DNA of 51,281 nt. Origin: Shewanella litoralis. Lineage in GTDB: Bacteria > Pseudomonadota > Gammaproteobacteria > Enterobacterales > Shewanellaceae. The translations under genes and the position numbers were made by a program. The stretch is taken from the NCBI RefSeq assembly GCF_009828585.1, contig NZ_WSRZ01000001.1:1-51281 (forward strand), in the 5' to 3' direction. Shown here piece after piece: positions 12,851-24,501 of the stretch; the first letter of the stretch is position 1, and each line of letters opens with the position of its first letter. The notes under the pieces were generated by a model that made no database searches, was not told the origin of the DNA, and saw only the letters and a list, made by a program, of their open reading frames with translations.

Positions 12851-13798
12851 TCATTGATTATCAAGTTGCTTTGCTGCAATACGATCGGCCAATAGTTGCA
12901 ATACGCCTTCGCGCAATGCCCCTCCCGCAAGATGCAAACTGCTGATAGACAAGCTTTCAAACAATGCTGTCAGTATCGCAACACCAGCTGCAAATGTCGG
13001 TGCTTGCTCAGCATCAAGGCCATTAATGCCAGCTAAACTCGCATCACTTTGGGCTAAAATCTCTGCCCTAAAAGCCAATAAAGTCTTTGGGGTGATAATC
13101 GCTGAACGTTGTCTGTGTTGTAACACTGACACCACCGATTGCACGGCACCAGAAGCGCCAAGCACAGCCTGCCACCCCAACGACAGCAATTGCTCGCGAT
13201 GTTCACTTAGCATGACATTGACGTACTTAATGGCTTGCTCAAAATCAATATTTTGTAAGGGATACTGATTAAAAAAGCGTTGATTAAATAACACGCAGCC
13301 CATTGGTACGCTGGTTTTAAACAACACGTTGTTGCCATCACCAATAATAAACTCGGTACTCGCGCCACCAATATCAATCACTAAACGACGACCGTCACCT
13401 TGTGTTGTTGCCACCATACCTTGATAAATCAGCTCTGCTTCACGCAAACCTGAAATCACTTCGATGGGGTGTTGTAAAATGGGCAACGCGCGGCGATGAA
13501 ACTCATCAGCATTATTGATAACGCGTAATGTCGCCGTAGCAAATACGGCAACATTATCACTCGCAATATGATGTTGCTTAAGCATAGACGCAAACATGGC
13601 CAAACAATCTAAGCCACGCATAATCACATCTTCAGACAACATGCCATCGTCACCGATGCCTTCTGCAAGACGCACTTTACGCTTGTATTTAGCGATAACA
13701 GTAGGTTTATTGCCTACCGTATTAGCCACTAACATATTAAAACTGTTAGACCCTAACGTAATCGCTGCATAGGGTTTAGAAACATTCGACTCTGGCAT
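12851..13798 (-). CDS. gppA: Ppx/GppA-family exopolyphosphatase/pppGpp phosphatase
   Basis: A 315-residue member of the Ppx/GppA sugar-kinase-fold family: AAITLGSNSFNMLVA at the phosphate-binding loop, VFATATLRVINN, ISGLREAELIYQGM, and VIDIGGASTEFI. It is only the core two-subdomain enzyme; the C-terminal HD-like extension of ~500-residue E. coli GppA/Ppx is absent. The position directly after rhlB (TAAATG, no spacer) matches gppA. Whether pppGpp or polyphosphate is preferred cannot be told from sequence. Confidence 0.85.
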   Translation of the reverse strand: MPESNVSKPYAAITLGSNSFNMLVANTVGNKPTVIAKYKRKVRLAEGIGDDGMLSEDVIMRGLDCLAMFASMLKQHHIASDNVAVFATATLRVINNADEFHRRALPILQHPIEVISGLREAELIYQGMVATTQGDGRRLVIDIGGASTEFIIGDGNNVLFKTSVPMGCVLFNQRFFNQYPLQNIDFEQAIKYVNVMLSEHREQLLSLGWQAVLGASGAVQSVVSVLQHRQRSAIITPKTLLAFRAEILAQSDASLAGINGLDAEQAPTFAAGVAILTALFESLSISSLHLAGGALREGVLQLLADRIAAKQLDNQ

Positions 13799-15106
13799 TT
13801 ACGTTGGTCTGCGAGTCCTGTGACGCGGTGGACGGCTATTACCGCCACTACGGTGCGCACCTTTGCTTGCTCCGCCATCACGAGTACGTGATGTTGGGTG
13901 CTTACGATGAATACGCACTGGTGGTGGAATATCATCTAACAAAGCGGCTTGATCGTAATCAGATACCGGAATTGAATGAGTGATATAGGTTTCAATCGCA
14001 GGTAAGTTAAGTGCATATTCTTCACATGCAAAACTGATTGACACACCGGTTTTACCCGCACGGCCTGTACGGCCAATACGATGCACATAATCTTCACAGT
14101 CATCAGGCAAATCATAGTTATAAACATGTGATACATCAGAGATATGCAACCCACGCGCAGCCACATCTGTTGCCACTAAAATATCTAAATCACCTGTTGT
14201 AAACTGCTCAAGAATACGGATGCGTTTCTTTTGCGGTACATCGCCCGTTAACAACCCAACACGATGTCCATCACCTTCTAAGTATGACCATAACTTTTCA
14301 CAGCTATGTTTGGTGTTAGAAAATACAATCGCTTTATCTGGCCAATCTTCTTCGATTAACGTAAGCAATAAACGCATCTTGTCTTCCATCGACGGGTAGA
14401 AAATCTCCTCTTTAATATTTTTAGAGGTTTTTTCTAACGGCGCGATTTCGACCTTTTCAGGGTCATTCATGTGATCATAAGCTAATTCCTGCACTTTCAT
14501 TGAAAGGGTGGCAGAAAATAACATGTTTAATCGTGACTGGGCATCAGGCATCCTGCGAAATAAAAAGCGAATGTCTTTAATGAACCCTAAGTCGAACATA
14601 CGGTCTGCTTCATCAAGCACAACCGCTTGAATGTGATTTAAACTAATCACACCCTGGCGAACGTAATCAATAATACGTCCCGTAGTGCCGATTAAAATAT
14701 CAACACCTTTGTCGAGCACTTCTCGCTGTGTTTCGTAGCTTTCGCCACCGTAAACAATACCGACTTTAAGGCCAGTATGTTTAGCCAGTAAGTTAGCGTC
14801 TTTAGCAATTTGTATTGCCAGTTCGCGGGTTGGCGCCATGATAATAGCGCGTGGTTCGGTTGCTTTGCGGCCCTCTGGCGCAGCAACGGTAAGCAAATGG
14901 TTAAACGTGGCAACTAAAAACGCCATGGTTTTACCGGTACCGGTTTGGGCTTGTCCGGCGATGTCTTTTGCTTTCAGTAAAATCGGTAAAGATAACGCCT
15001 GAATGGGCGTGCAAAACTCAAACCCGTTTTCATTTAATGCCGCAAGTACTTCAGGCTTTAAAGGGAAGTCGGCGAATTTTTGGGTCGATAAATGTGTTTG
15101 GCTCAT
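13799..15106 (-). CDS. rhlB: DEAD-box ATP-dependent RNA helicase RhlB
   Basis: A 435-residue DEAD-box helicase. Q motif [16 protein letters not shown], motif I AQTGTGKT, Ia [29 protein letters not shown] are all present, followed by a basic Arg-rich tail. RhlB unwinds RNA in the RNase E degradosome, and RraA encoded at 1.2 kb also acts on RNase E. I take the ATG at 15106 ([16 protein letters not shown], the RhlB-like N-terminus) over the upstream in-frame start at 15205. It is transcribed away from trxA and forms an operon with gppA. Confidence 0.95.
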   Translation of the reverse strand: MSQTHLSTQKFADFPLKPEVLAALNENGFEFCTPIQALSLPILLKAKDIAGQAQTGTGKTMAFLVATFNHLLTVAAPEGRKATEPRAIIMAPTRELAIQIAKDANLLAKHTGLKVGIVYGGESYETQREVLDKGVDILIGTTGRIIDYVRQGVISLNHIQAVVLDEADRMFDLGFIKDIRFLFRRMPDAQSRLNMLFSATLSMKVQELAYDHMNDPEKVEIAPLEKTSKNIKEEIFYPSMEDKMRLLLTLIEEDWPDKAIVFSNTKHSCEKLWSYLEGDGHRVGLLTGDVPQKKRIRILEQFTTGDLDILVATDVAARGLHISDVSHVYNYDLPDDCEDYVHRIGRTGRAGKTGVSISFACEEYALNLPAIETYITHSIPVSDYDQAALLDDIPPPVRIHRKHPTSRTRDGGASKGAHRSGGNSRPPRHRTRRPT

Positions 15107-15259
15107 AGCACAAGCATACCTGTAGGGGTTGCAAAAAAAGATTCGATCGTTTGAAATAGCTACATTATTAAAACGGTCTCTTGAAAAGCTATTTAACTGA
15201 CCCAATATACATGGTAAGCCATTAATAAACTAGCAATGGAACCAAATCTGGAGAACAAC

Positions 15260-15586
15260 ATGAGCGATAAAATTGTATACCTTAGCGATGACGGCTTTGA
15301 AAACGACGTATTAAAGTCTGAATTACCGATTTTAGTAGACTTCTGGGCTGAGTGGTGTGGTCCTTGTAAAATGATTGCCCCAATCTTAAACGACGTTGCT
15401 GAAGAGTATGCTGGCAAGTTGGTTGTGGCAAAATTAAACGTTGACCAAAACAACGTTTCACCAGCTAAATATGGCGTACGCGGTATTCCTACATTGCTTA
15501 TGTTTAAAGGCGGTGAATTAGTGGCAACTAAGGTGGGCGCACTGTCTAAGACACAATTAAAAGAGTTTATTGACGCTCAGATCTAA
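15260..15586 (+). CDS. trxA: Thioredoxin 1
   Basis: A 108-residue cytoplasmic thioredoxin with [11 protein letters not shown] (Cys33 and Cys36) and the cis-Pro segment [12 protein letters not shown]. It is a general disulfide reductant for ribonucleotide reductase and others. The ATG at 15260 follows GGAG by 6 bases; an in-frame ATG at 15236 would add eight non-conserved residues. It diverges from rhlB and precedes rho, as in many gammaproteobacteria. Confidence 0.97.
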   Translation: MSDKIVYLSDDGFENDVLKSELPILVDFWAEWCGPCKMIAPILNDVAEEYAGKLVVAKLNVDQNNVSPAKYGVRGIPTLLMFKGGELVATKVGALSKTQLKEFIDAQI

Positions 15587-15609
15587 GCATCAAACAGACT
15601 AAAAGTGTT

Positions 15610-15645
15610 AAACGGCACAAGTTTTATACAATTTGTGCCGTTTTT
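15610..15645 (+). terminator. Rho-independent terminator after trxA
   Basis: AACGGCACAA and TTGTGCCGTT arms with a 12-base loop and a following T run. Confidence 0.88.
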
Positions 15646-15810
15646 AGATCAATTTAAGCCTAAATTTCTGGACGGCTAACACATAAAGTGCTAATTTATT
15701 CATCAGATTTTTTCAAATTAACCTCTTCTCGTTTATCAATCACATAATTTCTTTTCAACCTTACTGATTGATTGCGGTAAGCTTCGTCGCGTAACACAAG
15801 ACTCCCATAC
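15646..15810 (+). promoter_or_regulatory. rho leader with a pyrimidine-rich, G-poor stretch
   Basis: The 165 bases between the trxA terminator and rho contain a stretch at about 15706-15762 that is strongly depleted of G and rich in C and T (for example acctcttctc and cttttcaacctt). Rho binds such C-containing unstructured RNA, and E. coli rho is autoregulated in its leader. A Rho-loading site here is an inference. No clear ribosome site is visible before the rho ATG. Confidence 0.4.
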
Positions 15811-17073
15811 ATGAATTTAACAGAATTAAAAGACACGCCCATTTCGGATCTAGTTTCTCTTGCTGAAAGCATGAAATTAGAAAACATGGCTCGTACTCGT
15901 AAGCAAGATATTATCTTCTCAATTTTAAAAGCTCACGCTAAAAGCGGAGAAGACATCTTCGGTGGCGGTGTATTAGAAATCCTCCAAGATGGATTCGGAT
16001 TTTTAAGAAGTTCAGATGGCTCATACCTTGCGGGTCCAGACGACATCTACGTATCACCAAGCCAAATCCGCCGTTTTAACATGCGTACCGGTGATACCAT
16101 TTTTGGTAAAATCCGCCCGCCTAAAGAAGGCGAAAGATATTTTGCACTGTTAAAAGTCAACGAAGTTAACTTTGATAAGCCAGAAAGCTCTCGTAATAAA
16201 ATCCTGTTTGAAAACTTAACGCCATTGCATGCCGAAGAACGTCTTCGCATGGAACGCGGTAACGGTTCAACAGAAGATATCACCTCTCGTATACTTGATC
16301 TGTGTTCGCCTATCGGTAAAGGTCAACGTGGTTTGATTGTTGCTCCGCCTAAAGCGGGTAAAACATTATTACTGCAAAACATTGCCCAAAGTATTACTTA
16401 CAACAACCCAGATGTAGTGTTGATGGTATTGCTTATCGATGAGCGTCCTGAAGAAGTAACCGAAATGCAGCGCATGGTTAAAGGTGAAGTGATTGCTTCA
16501 ACCTTTGATGAACCAGCAAGCCGTCACGTTCAAGTTGCTGAGATGGTTATCGAAAAAGCTAAACGCTTAGTTGAGCACAAAAAGGACGTGGTGATTTTGT
16601 TAGACTCTATCACTCGTTTAGCACGTGCTTACAACACTGTTATCCCATCATCGGGTAAAGTATTAACCGGTGGTGTTGATGCTAACGCCCTGCACCGCCC
16701 GAAGCGTTTCTTTGGTGCTGCACGTAACATTGAACACGGTGGCAGCTTAACCATTATCGCTACCGCGTTAGTTGATACTGGCTCGAAAATGGACGAAGTG
16801 ATTTACGAAGAATTTAAAGGTACCGGTAACCAAGAGTTACACCTTTCTCGTAAAGCTGCTGAAAAACGTGTATTCCCAGCGATTGACTTTAACCGCTCTG
16901 GTACACGCCGTGAAGAAAAACTAACAACGCCAGATGAACTTCAAAAGATGTGGATTTTACGTAAAATTCTCCATCCAATGGACGAAGTTTCTGCAATGGA
17001 ATTCTTAATCGATAAATTGGCGATGACCAAAACCAATGAAGAATTCTTTACTGCGATGAAACGCGCCAAGTAG
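15811..17073 (+). CDS. rho: Transcription termination factor Rho
   Basis: A 420-residue hexameric RNA-dependent ATPase, the same size as the E. coli protein (419). The N-terminal Rho domain begins [20 protein letters not shown]. The primary RNA-binding OB fold holds GFGFLRS and [10 protein letters not shown]. The P-loop is APPKAGKT (178-185), followed by [10 protein letters not shown] and [12 protein letters not shown], and the Q/R-loop region is in [14 protein letters not shown]. Terminated by a perfect hairpin 27 bases after the stop. Confidence 0.98.
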   Translation: MNLTELKDTPISDLVSLAESMKLENMARTRKQDIIFSILKAHAKSGEDIFGGGVLEILQDGFGFLRSSDGSYLAGPDDIYVSPSQIRRFNMRTGDTIFGKIRPPKEGERYFALLKVNEVNFDKPESSRNKILFENLTPLHAEERLRMERGNGSTEDITSRILDLCSPIGKGQRGLIVAPPKAGKTLLLQNIAQSITYNNPDVVLMVLLIDERPEEVTEMQRMVKGEVIASTFDEPASRHVQVAEMVIEKAKRLVEHKKDVVILLDSITRLARAYNTVIPSSGKVLTGGVDANALHRPKRFFGAARNIEHGGSLTIIATALVDTGSKMDEVIYEEFKGTGNQELHLSRKAAEKRVFPAIDFNRSGTRREEKLTTPDELQKMWILRKILHPMDEVSAMEFLIDKLAMTKTNEEFFTAMKRAK

Positions 17074-17100
17074 TTATTAACTTGTACGCAAAAAAATCGT

Positions 17101-17132
17101 AAAAATGCCGCTAATATTAGCGGCATTTTTTT
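17101..17132 (+). terminator. Rho-independent terminator after rho
   Basis: A perfect 30-base palindrome with arms aaaaatgccgctaat and attagcggcattttt, with extra T. It also faces the convergent gene at 17223-17924 and may stop both. Confidence 0.92.
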
Positions 17133-17222
17133 GTGCTTTTTATGGAGAACGCCATTAGCTAAAAGTGATAGTGTAATAGCTAAAAGCAATAATCTACCAT
17201 TCACAGACCGCTAATATTGAAC

Positions 17223-17924
17223 CTATTCATCTTCATCAACAGTGTCGGCATGGCTATTAGCATCAAACTGTTCGACATTGGCAAATTGCTCAAACCAAAA
17301 TGCCGAGCTGACCATTTTATATTGGCGCGATAAGCCTTCACTTGCTACCAGCTCAAGCTTCCATAAAATCCCTTCTGATTCAGGAAAATGCGTGCCTTTA
17401 ATCTGGTCTTCGTACAAACGGTGCATTAAGGCATCAGGACTTAAGCCTGCAGATAATAGTCGCACCATTGCAGCATGCAACGATTCATCGAACAGGGTTA
17501 AATCATCGGCATCTTTAGCGGTAATGTTAACGCTAAACTCAACCCCTGTAGGCTGGGCAAACACACCATTAAAGGCTTCACGCAGTAAAGCGTAAGCACT
17601 GAAAAAGCGTTCATGGAACAGGCAATCAGAATACTCTTCCCACATTCTGTCGCCAACCATGTCATTGGCTAGTTGATCGATTTTGCCTTCGGTCACTTCG
17701 TCAATAAACAAATGACTCAATACAATCTTCGCGGCTTCGACGTCGCCCAAGTCATTTAGCGACATCATGCACATTTCTCGCAACTCAGTAGAATCCATGC
17801 CTTCTAAGCCATCATCAAGGCCCATTAATGCCATAAGATGTAAATAATCTTCATTTGACCAGGCGTTAGGAATTTTGCTGATTTTATGAAATGAATCGAT
17901 TTGAACAGTAAACTGAGCTTGCAT
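17223..17924 (-). CDS. Acidic cytoplasmic protein of unknown function
   Basis: A 233-residue protein without signal peptide or membrane segment, rich in Asp/Glu, and ending in an acidic tail (SHADTVDEDE). Long helical stretches dominate (LREMCMMSLNDLGDVEAAKIVLSHLF). I recognise no family. The start is well supported by an AAGGAG ribosome site 8 bases upstream. It lies downstream of frdB on the same strand but is separated by a strong terminator, so it is not part of the frd operon. Confidence 0.65.
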   Translation of the reverse strand: MQAQFTVQIDSFHKISKIPNAWSNEDYLHLMALMGLDDGLEGMDSTELREMCMMSLNDLGDVEAAKIVLSHLFIDEVTEGKIDQLANDMVGDRMWEEYSDCLFHERFFSAYALLREAFNGVFAQPTGVEFSVNITAKDADDLTLFDESLHAAMVRLLSAGLSPDALMHRLYEDQIKGTHFPESEGILWKLELVASEGLSRQYKMVSSAFWFEQFANVEQFDANSHADTVDEDE

Positions 17925-18013
17925 TGTTAAACTCCTTTTTTATCGCTATATGTCGCGAATCATCGCAGATTAGAATCTACAAGCTAACAATACTGTATAA
18001 CGCCCTAAAATGA

Positions 18014-18057
18014 AAATAGCCGCTTACTGAGTTTAAAAGTTCAGTAAGCGGCTGTTT
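18014..18057 (-). terminator. Rho-independent terminator after frdB
   Basis: A 13-base perfect stem (agccgcttactga and tcagtaagcggct) with a 10-base loop and A/T-rich flanks, 47 bases beyond the frdB stop on the minus strand. It ends the frdCAB operon. Confidence 0.88.
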
Positions 18058-18103
18058 TATAGATTTTAAAGCACATTAGCTAGCGCTAATTTCATTAAGC
18101 CTA

Positions 18104-18841
18104 TTATAAATTAGTCACACTTAGAGTCATTTTTCGGCGAAGGTAAGCAATTTGTTGCATATGAGGTAAATTTTTAGGGCAAGCATCTTGGCAGCCCAGT
18201 AACGTCATACAACCAAATACACCATCTTGATTACCAATAACATGATAAAAATCATCACTGGTGCGGCTATCACGGCTGTCTAACTCAAAACGAGCTATTT
18301 TCATTAATCCTACTGCCCCCACAAACGTGTCACGCATTTGCTTAGTAGCACACGCCGACACACACACACCACATTCTACGCAGCGCTCAAGCTCATAAAG
18401 TTTGGCTGCTTCTTCTGGCGCCATCGGCGCTTCAATACGATGAATGTCCATGTCTGTATCGTTGGGGTGTAACCATAACTGCAATCGCTCTGCTAATTCA
18501 CGCATAAACTTACCGGTATTAACCGATAAGTCGCCAATTAGCTCAAACCCTGGCAATGGCATTAACTTAATCTCAGCGCTAGGGAAATTAGCGGTCAGCG
18601 TACGACAAGCCAATGTTGGCTTACCATTGATGACCATGGCGCAACTGCCACATATGCCTGCTCGGCAGACGAAATCAAATTGCAGCGATGGGTCTTGCGT
18701 CTCACGTATTTTATTTAATGCAATAAAGACTGTCATGCCAGGGGTTTCGGTAATGACATAACGAACCATTTGCGGTTTATCATTGGGATCTTGCGGATCA
18801 TATCGAAATATTGAAAACGTCAATTGACGGGCTTGGCTCAT
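18104..18841 (-). CDS. frdB: Quinol:fumarate reductase iron-sulfur subunit FrdB
   Basis: A 245-residue protein that carries electrons between the flavin subunit and the di-haem membrane anchor. Cluster ligands are visible: [2Fe-2S] C59, C64, C67, C79; [4Fe-4S] C154, C157, C160 (CVECGVC) with C221; [3Fe-4S] C164, C211, C217. Sequence and length follow the Wolinella-type enzyme ([22 protein letters not shown]). It overlaps the end of frdA by four bases (ATGA). Confidence 0.93.
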   Translation of the reverse strand: MSQARQLTFSIFRYDPQDPNDKPQMVRYVITETPGMTVFIALNKIRETQDPSLQFDFVCRAGICGSCAMVINGKPTLACRTLTANFPSAEIKLMPLPGFELIGDLSVNTGKFMRELAERLQLWLHPNDTDMDIHRIEAPMAPEEAAKLYELERCVECGVCVSACATKQMRDTFVGAVGLMKIARFELDSRDSRTSDDFYHVIGNQDGVFGCMTLLGCQDACPKNLPHMQQIAYLRRKMTLSVTNL

Positions 18842-20832
18842 TTGGCGGTATCTCCTTTAACATCGACGTTATCAAACAATCTTTGATTTGCAGGCTTAAA
18901 TTGATCGGGTAGCTCATATGGCATCAACGCCGCTTGTTTTGCATGGCGATCGCTTGGATTATTTAATTCTGTCAATATTTGTTCAATTTGTTGCTGGCGT
19001 TTTTGGGTATCAGGATGAGCAATGGCGTTATTGATGCCGTAACCTCGATAGCCCGGTGGTAACTCCATGCCCATGACATCGATTGCTTCATAAGTCAGTG
19101 TAGGCAGTAATGCATTTTCATCAGGCCATGAACTCAGTGTTCGATTAAGCCAATCGCGGTCGTTTCGCTCAGGATAATCTTCGCGAGAATGTGCACCACG
19201 ACTTTCTGTACGGGCATTAGCACCACAAGCAACCGTCAACGCCACCTTTAACATGCGTTTCACTCGTAATGCGTCCACCAGCTCCGGGTTTGCATGACGC
19301 TTTTTACAGGTTAAGCCAATATTATGTGAGCGCATCAACAATTCGCTAAGTGCTTTTACCGCTTGATCCAATTGAGCTCCATTGCGGAAAATGCCCACGT
19401 AATCCATCATTATTTTTTGCATTTCTTGCTTTAAGGTGATGGCTTTTTCAGTGCCATTGCCGTCGATTAATTGGTTTATTTCTGCATCAATTTGTTGGCC
19501 AAAACTTTCAATTAACTGGGTATCAATGTTCAAGGAGGTGTGCTCACAAAAATCAGCCACGTATTGACCAATAATCATCCCGCCCACTACGGCTTCAGCT
19601 AACGAGTTACCGCCTAAACGATTAAAACCATGCATATCCCAACACGCCGCTTCACCAACACTAAAGAGCCCAGATAACTGCGGGCTTTCACCATTTGGCT
19701 TAGTACGAATGCCGCCCATAGAGTAATGCTGGGTGGGCCTCACAGGGATCCACTCTGTTACCGGGTCAATACCTAAAAAGTGCTGGCAAATCTCTTTGAC
19801 TTCGCGCAGGTTAGTATCGATATGCTTCTGGCCTAATAGCGTAATATCTAGCCATAAATGCGGGCCGTAAGGGCTATTCACGCCTTTACCTTTGCGCATA
19901 TGTTCAGTCATCCGCCGTGAAACTACGTCGCGTGATGCCAACTCTTTTTTATCGGGCTCGTAGTCAGGCATAAAGCGATAGCCATCTTTGTCTCGCAATA
20001 CGCCGCCATCTCCTCGACACCCTTCTGTGGTTAAAATCCCTACTGGGACAATAGCTGTAGGGTGAAACTGTACCGCTTCCATATTTCCAAGTGTGGCCAC
20101 ACCTGTTTCTAGCGCTAATGCCTGACCAATACCTTCGCAAATAATCGCATTGGTAGACACTTCATAAATGCGACCATAACCACCGGTTGCAATGGTGGTC
20201 GATTTAGCCACATATGCACGTATTTCACCGGTAATTAAACAGCGCGCAATCACCCCATGGCAACGTTTGCCATCGTGGATAATCTTCAGCGCTTCCATGC
20301 GCTCATGGACCGGAATACCCATAGAAATAGCGCGATTATCGACAGCGTATAATAATGAATGCCCTGTGCCATCGGCAGTGTAGCAAGTACGCCATTTTTG
20401 CGTGCCGCCAAAATCACGGGCATTAATTAACCCGTGAGCCTCTTTTGCCTCGGTTAAGGTGACTTTTTGTGCATTAACAATGACCTCACGATCACCTTGA
20501 CTCACTCGACTCCATGGCACGCCCCAATGGGCTAATTCGCGTACGGCTTTAGGCGCACAATGGGTAAACATTCGGGCAACGTTCTGATCGCAGCCCCAGT
20601 CAGAACCTTTTACCGTATCTTGAAAATGCACATCTTCATTGTCACCCATACCGCTAACGGTATTGGCTAAACTGGCCTGCATGCCACCTTGAGCCGCCAC
20701 TGAGTGGGAACGTTTAGCCGGAATAAGTGATAATACAATGGTGTCGAGGCCGCGCTCTTTAGACGCTATCGCGACCCTAAGACCTGCAAGTCCTGCCCCA
20801 ACCACTAAGGAATCGGTATAAATAATTTTCAC
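18838..20832 (-). CDS. frdA: Quinol:fumarate reductase flavoprotein subunit FrdA
   Basis: A 664-residue flavoprotein reducing fumarate to succinate. It has the FAD Rossmann start [12 protein letters not shown], the covalent FAD His43 in [11 protein letters not shown], the FHPT motif in [13 protein letters not shown], and [19 protein letters not shown] and the active-site Arg region [12 protein letters not shown]. It is collinear with Wolinella succinogenes FrdA as I remember it. Shewanella usually respires fumarate with a periplasmic flavocytochrome c, so this membrane enzyme may run as a second fumarate reductase or as succinate dehydrogenase. Middle gene of frdCAB. Confidence 0.93.
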   Translation of the reverse strand: MKIIYTDSLVVGAGLAGLRVAIASKERGLDTIVLSLIPAKRSHSVAAQGGMQASLANTVSGMGDNEDVHFQDTVKGSDWGCDQNVARMFTHCAPKAVRELAHWGVPWSRVSQGDREVIVNAQKVTLTEAKEAHGLINARDFGGTQKWRTCYTADGTGHSLLYAVDNRAISMGIPVHERMEALKIIHDGKRCHGVIARCLITGEIRAYVAKSTTIATGGYGRIYEVSTNAIICEGIGQALALETGVATLGNMEAVQFHPTAIVPVGILTTEGCRGDGGVLRDKDGYRFMPDYEPDKKELASRDVVSRRMTEHMRKGKGVNSPYGPHLWLDITLLGQKHIDTNLREVKEICQHFLGIDPVTEWIPVRPTQHYSMGGIRTKPNGESPQLSGLFSVGEAACWDMHGFNRLGGNSLAEAVVGGMIIGQYVADFCEHTSLNIDTQLIESFGQQIDAEINQLIDGNGTEKAITLKQEMQKIMMDYVGIFRNGAQLDQAVKALSELLMRSHNIGLTCKKRHANPELVDALRVKRMLKVALTVACGANARTESRGAHSREDYPERNDRDWLNRTLSSWPDENALLPTLTYEAIDVMGMELPPGYRGYGINNAIAHPDTQKRQQQIEQILTELNNPSDRHAKQAALMPYELPDQFKPANQRLFDNVDVKGDTAK

Positions 20833-20844
20833 AACATATCCTTA

Positions 20845-21588
20845 TTACAAACCAGGTACAAAAGGCACCACAGGTAAGCTCAATGAGCGACCAATAATGA
20901 TATATGCCACTAAACTTGCGACGCCCAGCACCATTAAATACGCCAAAAGCACTTTCGCTAACTTTAATAATGCAAAGCGTTGGGTTGTTAATCCCCACTT
21001 AATTGATACCCGGTACAAACCAAAAATGGCATGGACGGTAACAGCGGGTAATAGCAGTACATATAACATCCACGCATTGTGATGCACGACGCGTTCAGCC
21101 GATAAGTGTGGGCCAATTTCAGGATTCGTCATCATGGCAAAGAGATGCACTGGCACTAAGAAAAACAGTAAAAAACCGCTGATCATTTGCCAAAACCAAA
21201 TCTTAGTATCTTCATGGGGTAGAAACTGCATCTGTTGGCGTAAAGCACGCCATTGGCCAATTTGTGTAGGAAAACGTCGCAAGGCAAACACCGCATGAAC
21301 AAGCACAATCAGCAGCATAAATGCGGAAAATATTTGGGTAAGAATTGGAAATCCATGGCCAGTTTCACTGAAAATACCGCCTTCAAGAAACTGTGCTACC
21401 TGATAAAAGACCTCCTTACCGAATAAAATACTCGACTCAAAGTGCAGATGCATAATTAAAAAAAGCCCTAGCAACACACCCGTTGCACTTTGTAATCTGT
21501 CTGCCCTAGCAGCCCAAATAGGGTGACTAAATCCTTTTGCATGATTGCTACTCAAGACAGCTTTTGCTGGCAAAGGGTTCGCGGCCAT
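20845..21588 (-). CDS. frdC: Fumarate reductase di-haem cytochrome b subunit FrdC
   Basis: A 247-residue membrane anchor with five helices, of the Wolinella di-haem type and unlike E. coli FrdC/FrdD. Likely haem ligands are His47 (LFLIMHLHF), His98 (VLVHAVFALRRFP), His148 (VPVHLF) and His186 (AVTVHAIFGLYR). Glu69, 22 residues after His47, corresponds to the quinol-site Glu66 of Wolinella. Thr184 stands where Wolinella has the E-pathway Glu180. It is the first gene of the operon; a CRP-like site lies 86 bases before the ATG. Confidence 0.9.
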   Translation of the reverse strand: MAANPLPAKAVLSSNHAKGFSHPIWAARADRLQSATGVLLGLFLIMHLHFESSILFGKEVFYQVAQFLEGGIFSETGHGFPILTQIFSAFMLLIVLVHAVFALRRFPTQIGQWRALRQQMQFLPHEDTKIWFWQMISGFLLFFLVPVHLFAMMTNPEIGPHLSAERVVHHNAWMLYVLLLPAVTVHAIFGLYRVSIKWGLTTQRFALLKLAKVLLAYLMVLGVASLVAYIIIGRSLSLPVVPFVPGL

Positions 21589-21673
21589 AAATGATTACAT
21601 CCTGTGCTGACACAATAAGAGACATTGACCATAGCAAGACTTCAGCGACAACAGCACTGGACACAAAACAATC

Positions 21674-21689
21674 CGTGACTGCGCTCACC
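21674..21689 (-). promoter_or_regulatory. Putative CRP-binding site upstream of frdCAB
   Basis: CGTGACTGCGCTCACC keeps both GTGA and TCAC half-sites with the correct 6-base spacer. It is 86 bases before the frdC ATG in the frdC-prmA divergent region. CRP-cAMP is the main activator of anaerobic respiratory genes in Shewanella, and cyaA is in this window. The other bases of this 272-base gap show no strong promoter I can defend. Confidence 0.55.
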
Positions 21690-21860
21690 TATATTTACTG
21701 GTTTGTTAGAAGCCGATCACATATACCCAATCAACTTGCCACCAGCAGGCTTTTAAAAATAAGCCAGATAAAGTGTCGATGAAAACGCACAAATGTAGGC
21801 GGTTTGGGTATAATGGCGGCCAACAATACGTGTATTAATTTTATTGATTAGGAACATTCC

Positions 21861-22742
21861 ATGGCTTGGATCCAATTGCGCATTCACACCCATCGCGACC
21901 ACGCAGACATGCTTGGTGACTTATTAATGGATCACGGTTCAGTTTCCATCACTTATGAAGATGGCCAGGACGAGCCGATTTTTGAACCTAAATTAGGCGA
22001 AACCCCACTGTGGCAAGACACCATCTTAATCGCCTTATTTGATGCCGAAACAGATTTAGCCCCAACCATCGAGTTTTTAGAAACCATGCCATTTTTAGGT
22101 AAAGGTTTTACCCATAAAATAGAACAGGTTGAAGACAAAGACTGGGTACGCGAGTGGATGGACAGCTTCCACCCTATACAATTTGGTCAACGTTTATGGA
22201 TATGCCCAAGCTGGCGGGAAATTCCAGATCCTGCAGCGGTTAACGTTATTCTTGATCCAGGTCTTGCCTTTGGTACCGGTACCCACCCGACCACAGCACT
22301 CTGTTTAGAATGGCTAGACAGTTTAGATTTAACTGACCAGGAAGTGATCGACTTTGGTTGTGGTTCAGGTATTTTAGCCATTGCAGCCATTAAGCTTGGC
22401 GCCAAAAAAGTCACAGGTGTTGATATTGATTACCAGGCCATTGATGCTTCGACCGCCAATGCCGAGCGCAACGATGTAGCCGACAAATTAGCGCTGTATT
22501 TACCAGAAAATCAACCTGAAAACCTGCAAGCTGATGTCTTGGTTGCCAACATTTTAGCGGGTCCATTAAAAGAATTAGCGCCACTGATTGCCGAAAAAGT
22601 CAAAACCGGTGGTAAGCTAGCATTATCGGGTTTATTGCAAGAACAGGCACAAGAAGTGTCGGACTTTTATAGCCAATGGTTTGATATGGATCCTGCTTGC
22701 CATAAAGAAGACTGGAGTCGACTCAGCGGCATCCGTAAATAA
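21861..22742 (+). CDS. prmA: Ribosomal protein L11 methyltransferase PrmA
   Basis: A 293-residue SAM methyltransferase, the same length as E. coli PrmA. The N-terminal L11-binding domain begins [20 protein letters not shown]. The catalytic part contains [30 protein letters not shown] and the [12 protein letters not shown] motif. It trimethylates several amino groups of L11 and is not essential in E. coli. Ribosome site AGGA lies 8 bases upstream. A terminator follows, separating it from dusB-fis. Confidence 0.96.
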   Translation: MAWIQLRIHTHRDHADMLGDLLMDHGSVSITYEDGQDEPIFEPKLGETPLWQDTILIALFDAETDLAPTIEFLETMPFLGKGFTHKIEQVEDKDWVREWMDSFHPIQFGQRLWICPSWREIPDPAAVNVILDPGLAFGTGTHPTTALCLEWLDSLDLTDQEVIDFGCGSGILAIAAIKLGAKKVTGVDIDYQAIDASTANAERNDVADKLALYLPENQPENLQADVLVANILAGPLKELAPLIAEKVKTGGKLALSGLLQEQAQEVSDFYSQWFDMDPACHKEDWSRLSGIRK

Positions 22743-22773
22743 TCACCTTGGTAGCGATCAATATTGAACGATT

Positions 22774-22817
22774 AGTGGGTTGTTTTATCAACAAAACAAC
22801 CCACTTAAAATTTTTTA
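22774..22817 (+). terminator. Rho-independent terminator after prmA
   Basis: A perfect 13-base stem (agtgggttgtttt and aaaacaacccact), then taaaatttttt. Confidence 0.85.
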
Positions 22818-22978
22818 CAGCCTATTAACAACCTCCAAAACTCCCAGCGTCAATAAAAAAGTTGAGCTACAGCTCGCACCAGCCCTGAAACACCGTGTAA
22901 AAATGCCAATTATTAGTCAAAGATGTGACAGCCAATAAAAGTCAAGCAAAAAAGTTGCATTTAGGTCATTTATTGACC

Positions 22979-23007
22979 TTTTCATGGCCGTCAAAAAGGG
23001 CTACTAT
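22979..23007 (+). promoter_or_regulatory. Candidate dusB-fis promoter with GC-rich discriminator
   Basis: A -10-like TACTAT at 23002-23007 is followed at once by AGCGCCCC, a GC-rich discriminator typical of stringently controlled promoters such as fis of E. coli. The -35 is poor (TTTTCA, 17-base spacer). Transcription would begin near 23014, inside the longer dusB reading frame, which supports the internal ATG at 23041 as the true start. Confidence 0.4.
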
Positions 23008-23040
23008 AGCGCCCCTTTGAAGAGCAAGGTGAAGTTCGCA

Positions 23041-24332
<1,292 letters not shown>

Positions 24333-24358
24333 GACTTAACGTCTCAGTGATTGTAATG

Positions 24359-24396
24359 AAACGGGCTTATCAGCAATGATAAGCCCGTTTTGTTTT
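24359..24396 (+). terminator. Rho-independent terminator after fis
   Basis: A perfect 14-base stem (aaacgggcttatca and tgataagcccgttt) with a gcaa tetraloop, then tgttttt. Confidence 0.93.
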
Positions 24397-24432
24397 TAAT
24401 TGCCCACATAATTTAAAAAACATAAAAAAATT

Positions 24433-24470
24433 AATTTACAACAACTTAGGAATAATTTTCGTTGTAAATT
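24433..24470. repeat. Inverted repeat upstream of the Ser/Thr/Ala-rich protein gene
   Basis: Arms aatttacaac (24433-24442) and gttgtaaatt (24461-24470) are perfectly complementary with an 18-base spacer. The right arm ends 31 bases before the GGAAT element of the ECF-like promoter, so it could be a regulator site. No regulator recognised. Confidence 0.45.
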
Positions 24471-24501
24471 TAATTTATTTTCAATTTTATTAAAAATAAA
24501 T

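Noticed and set aside
15696-15887. Minus-strand 63-residue frame across the rho leader
   Set aside because: It overlaps the rho start, has no ribosome site, and its composition follows from the AT-rich leader.
18104-21588. Standard succinate dehydrogenase operon
   Set aside because: There is one five-helix di-haem anchor instead of SdhC/SdhD, and the flavoprotein and iron-sulfur subunits follow the Wolinella fumarate reductase. Reverse activity in the cell remains possible.
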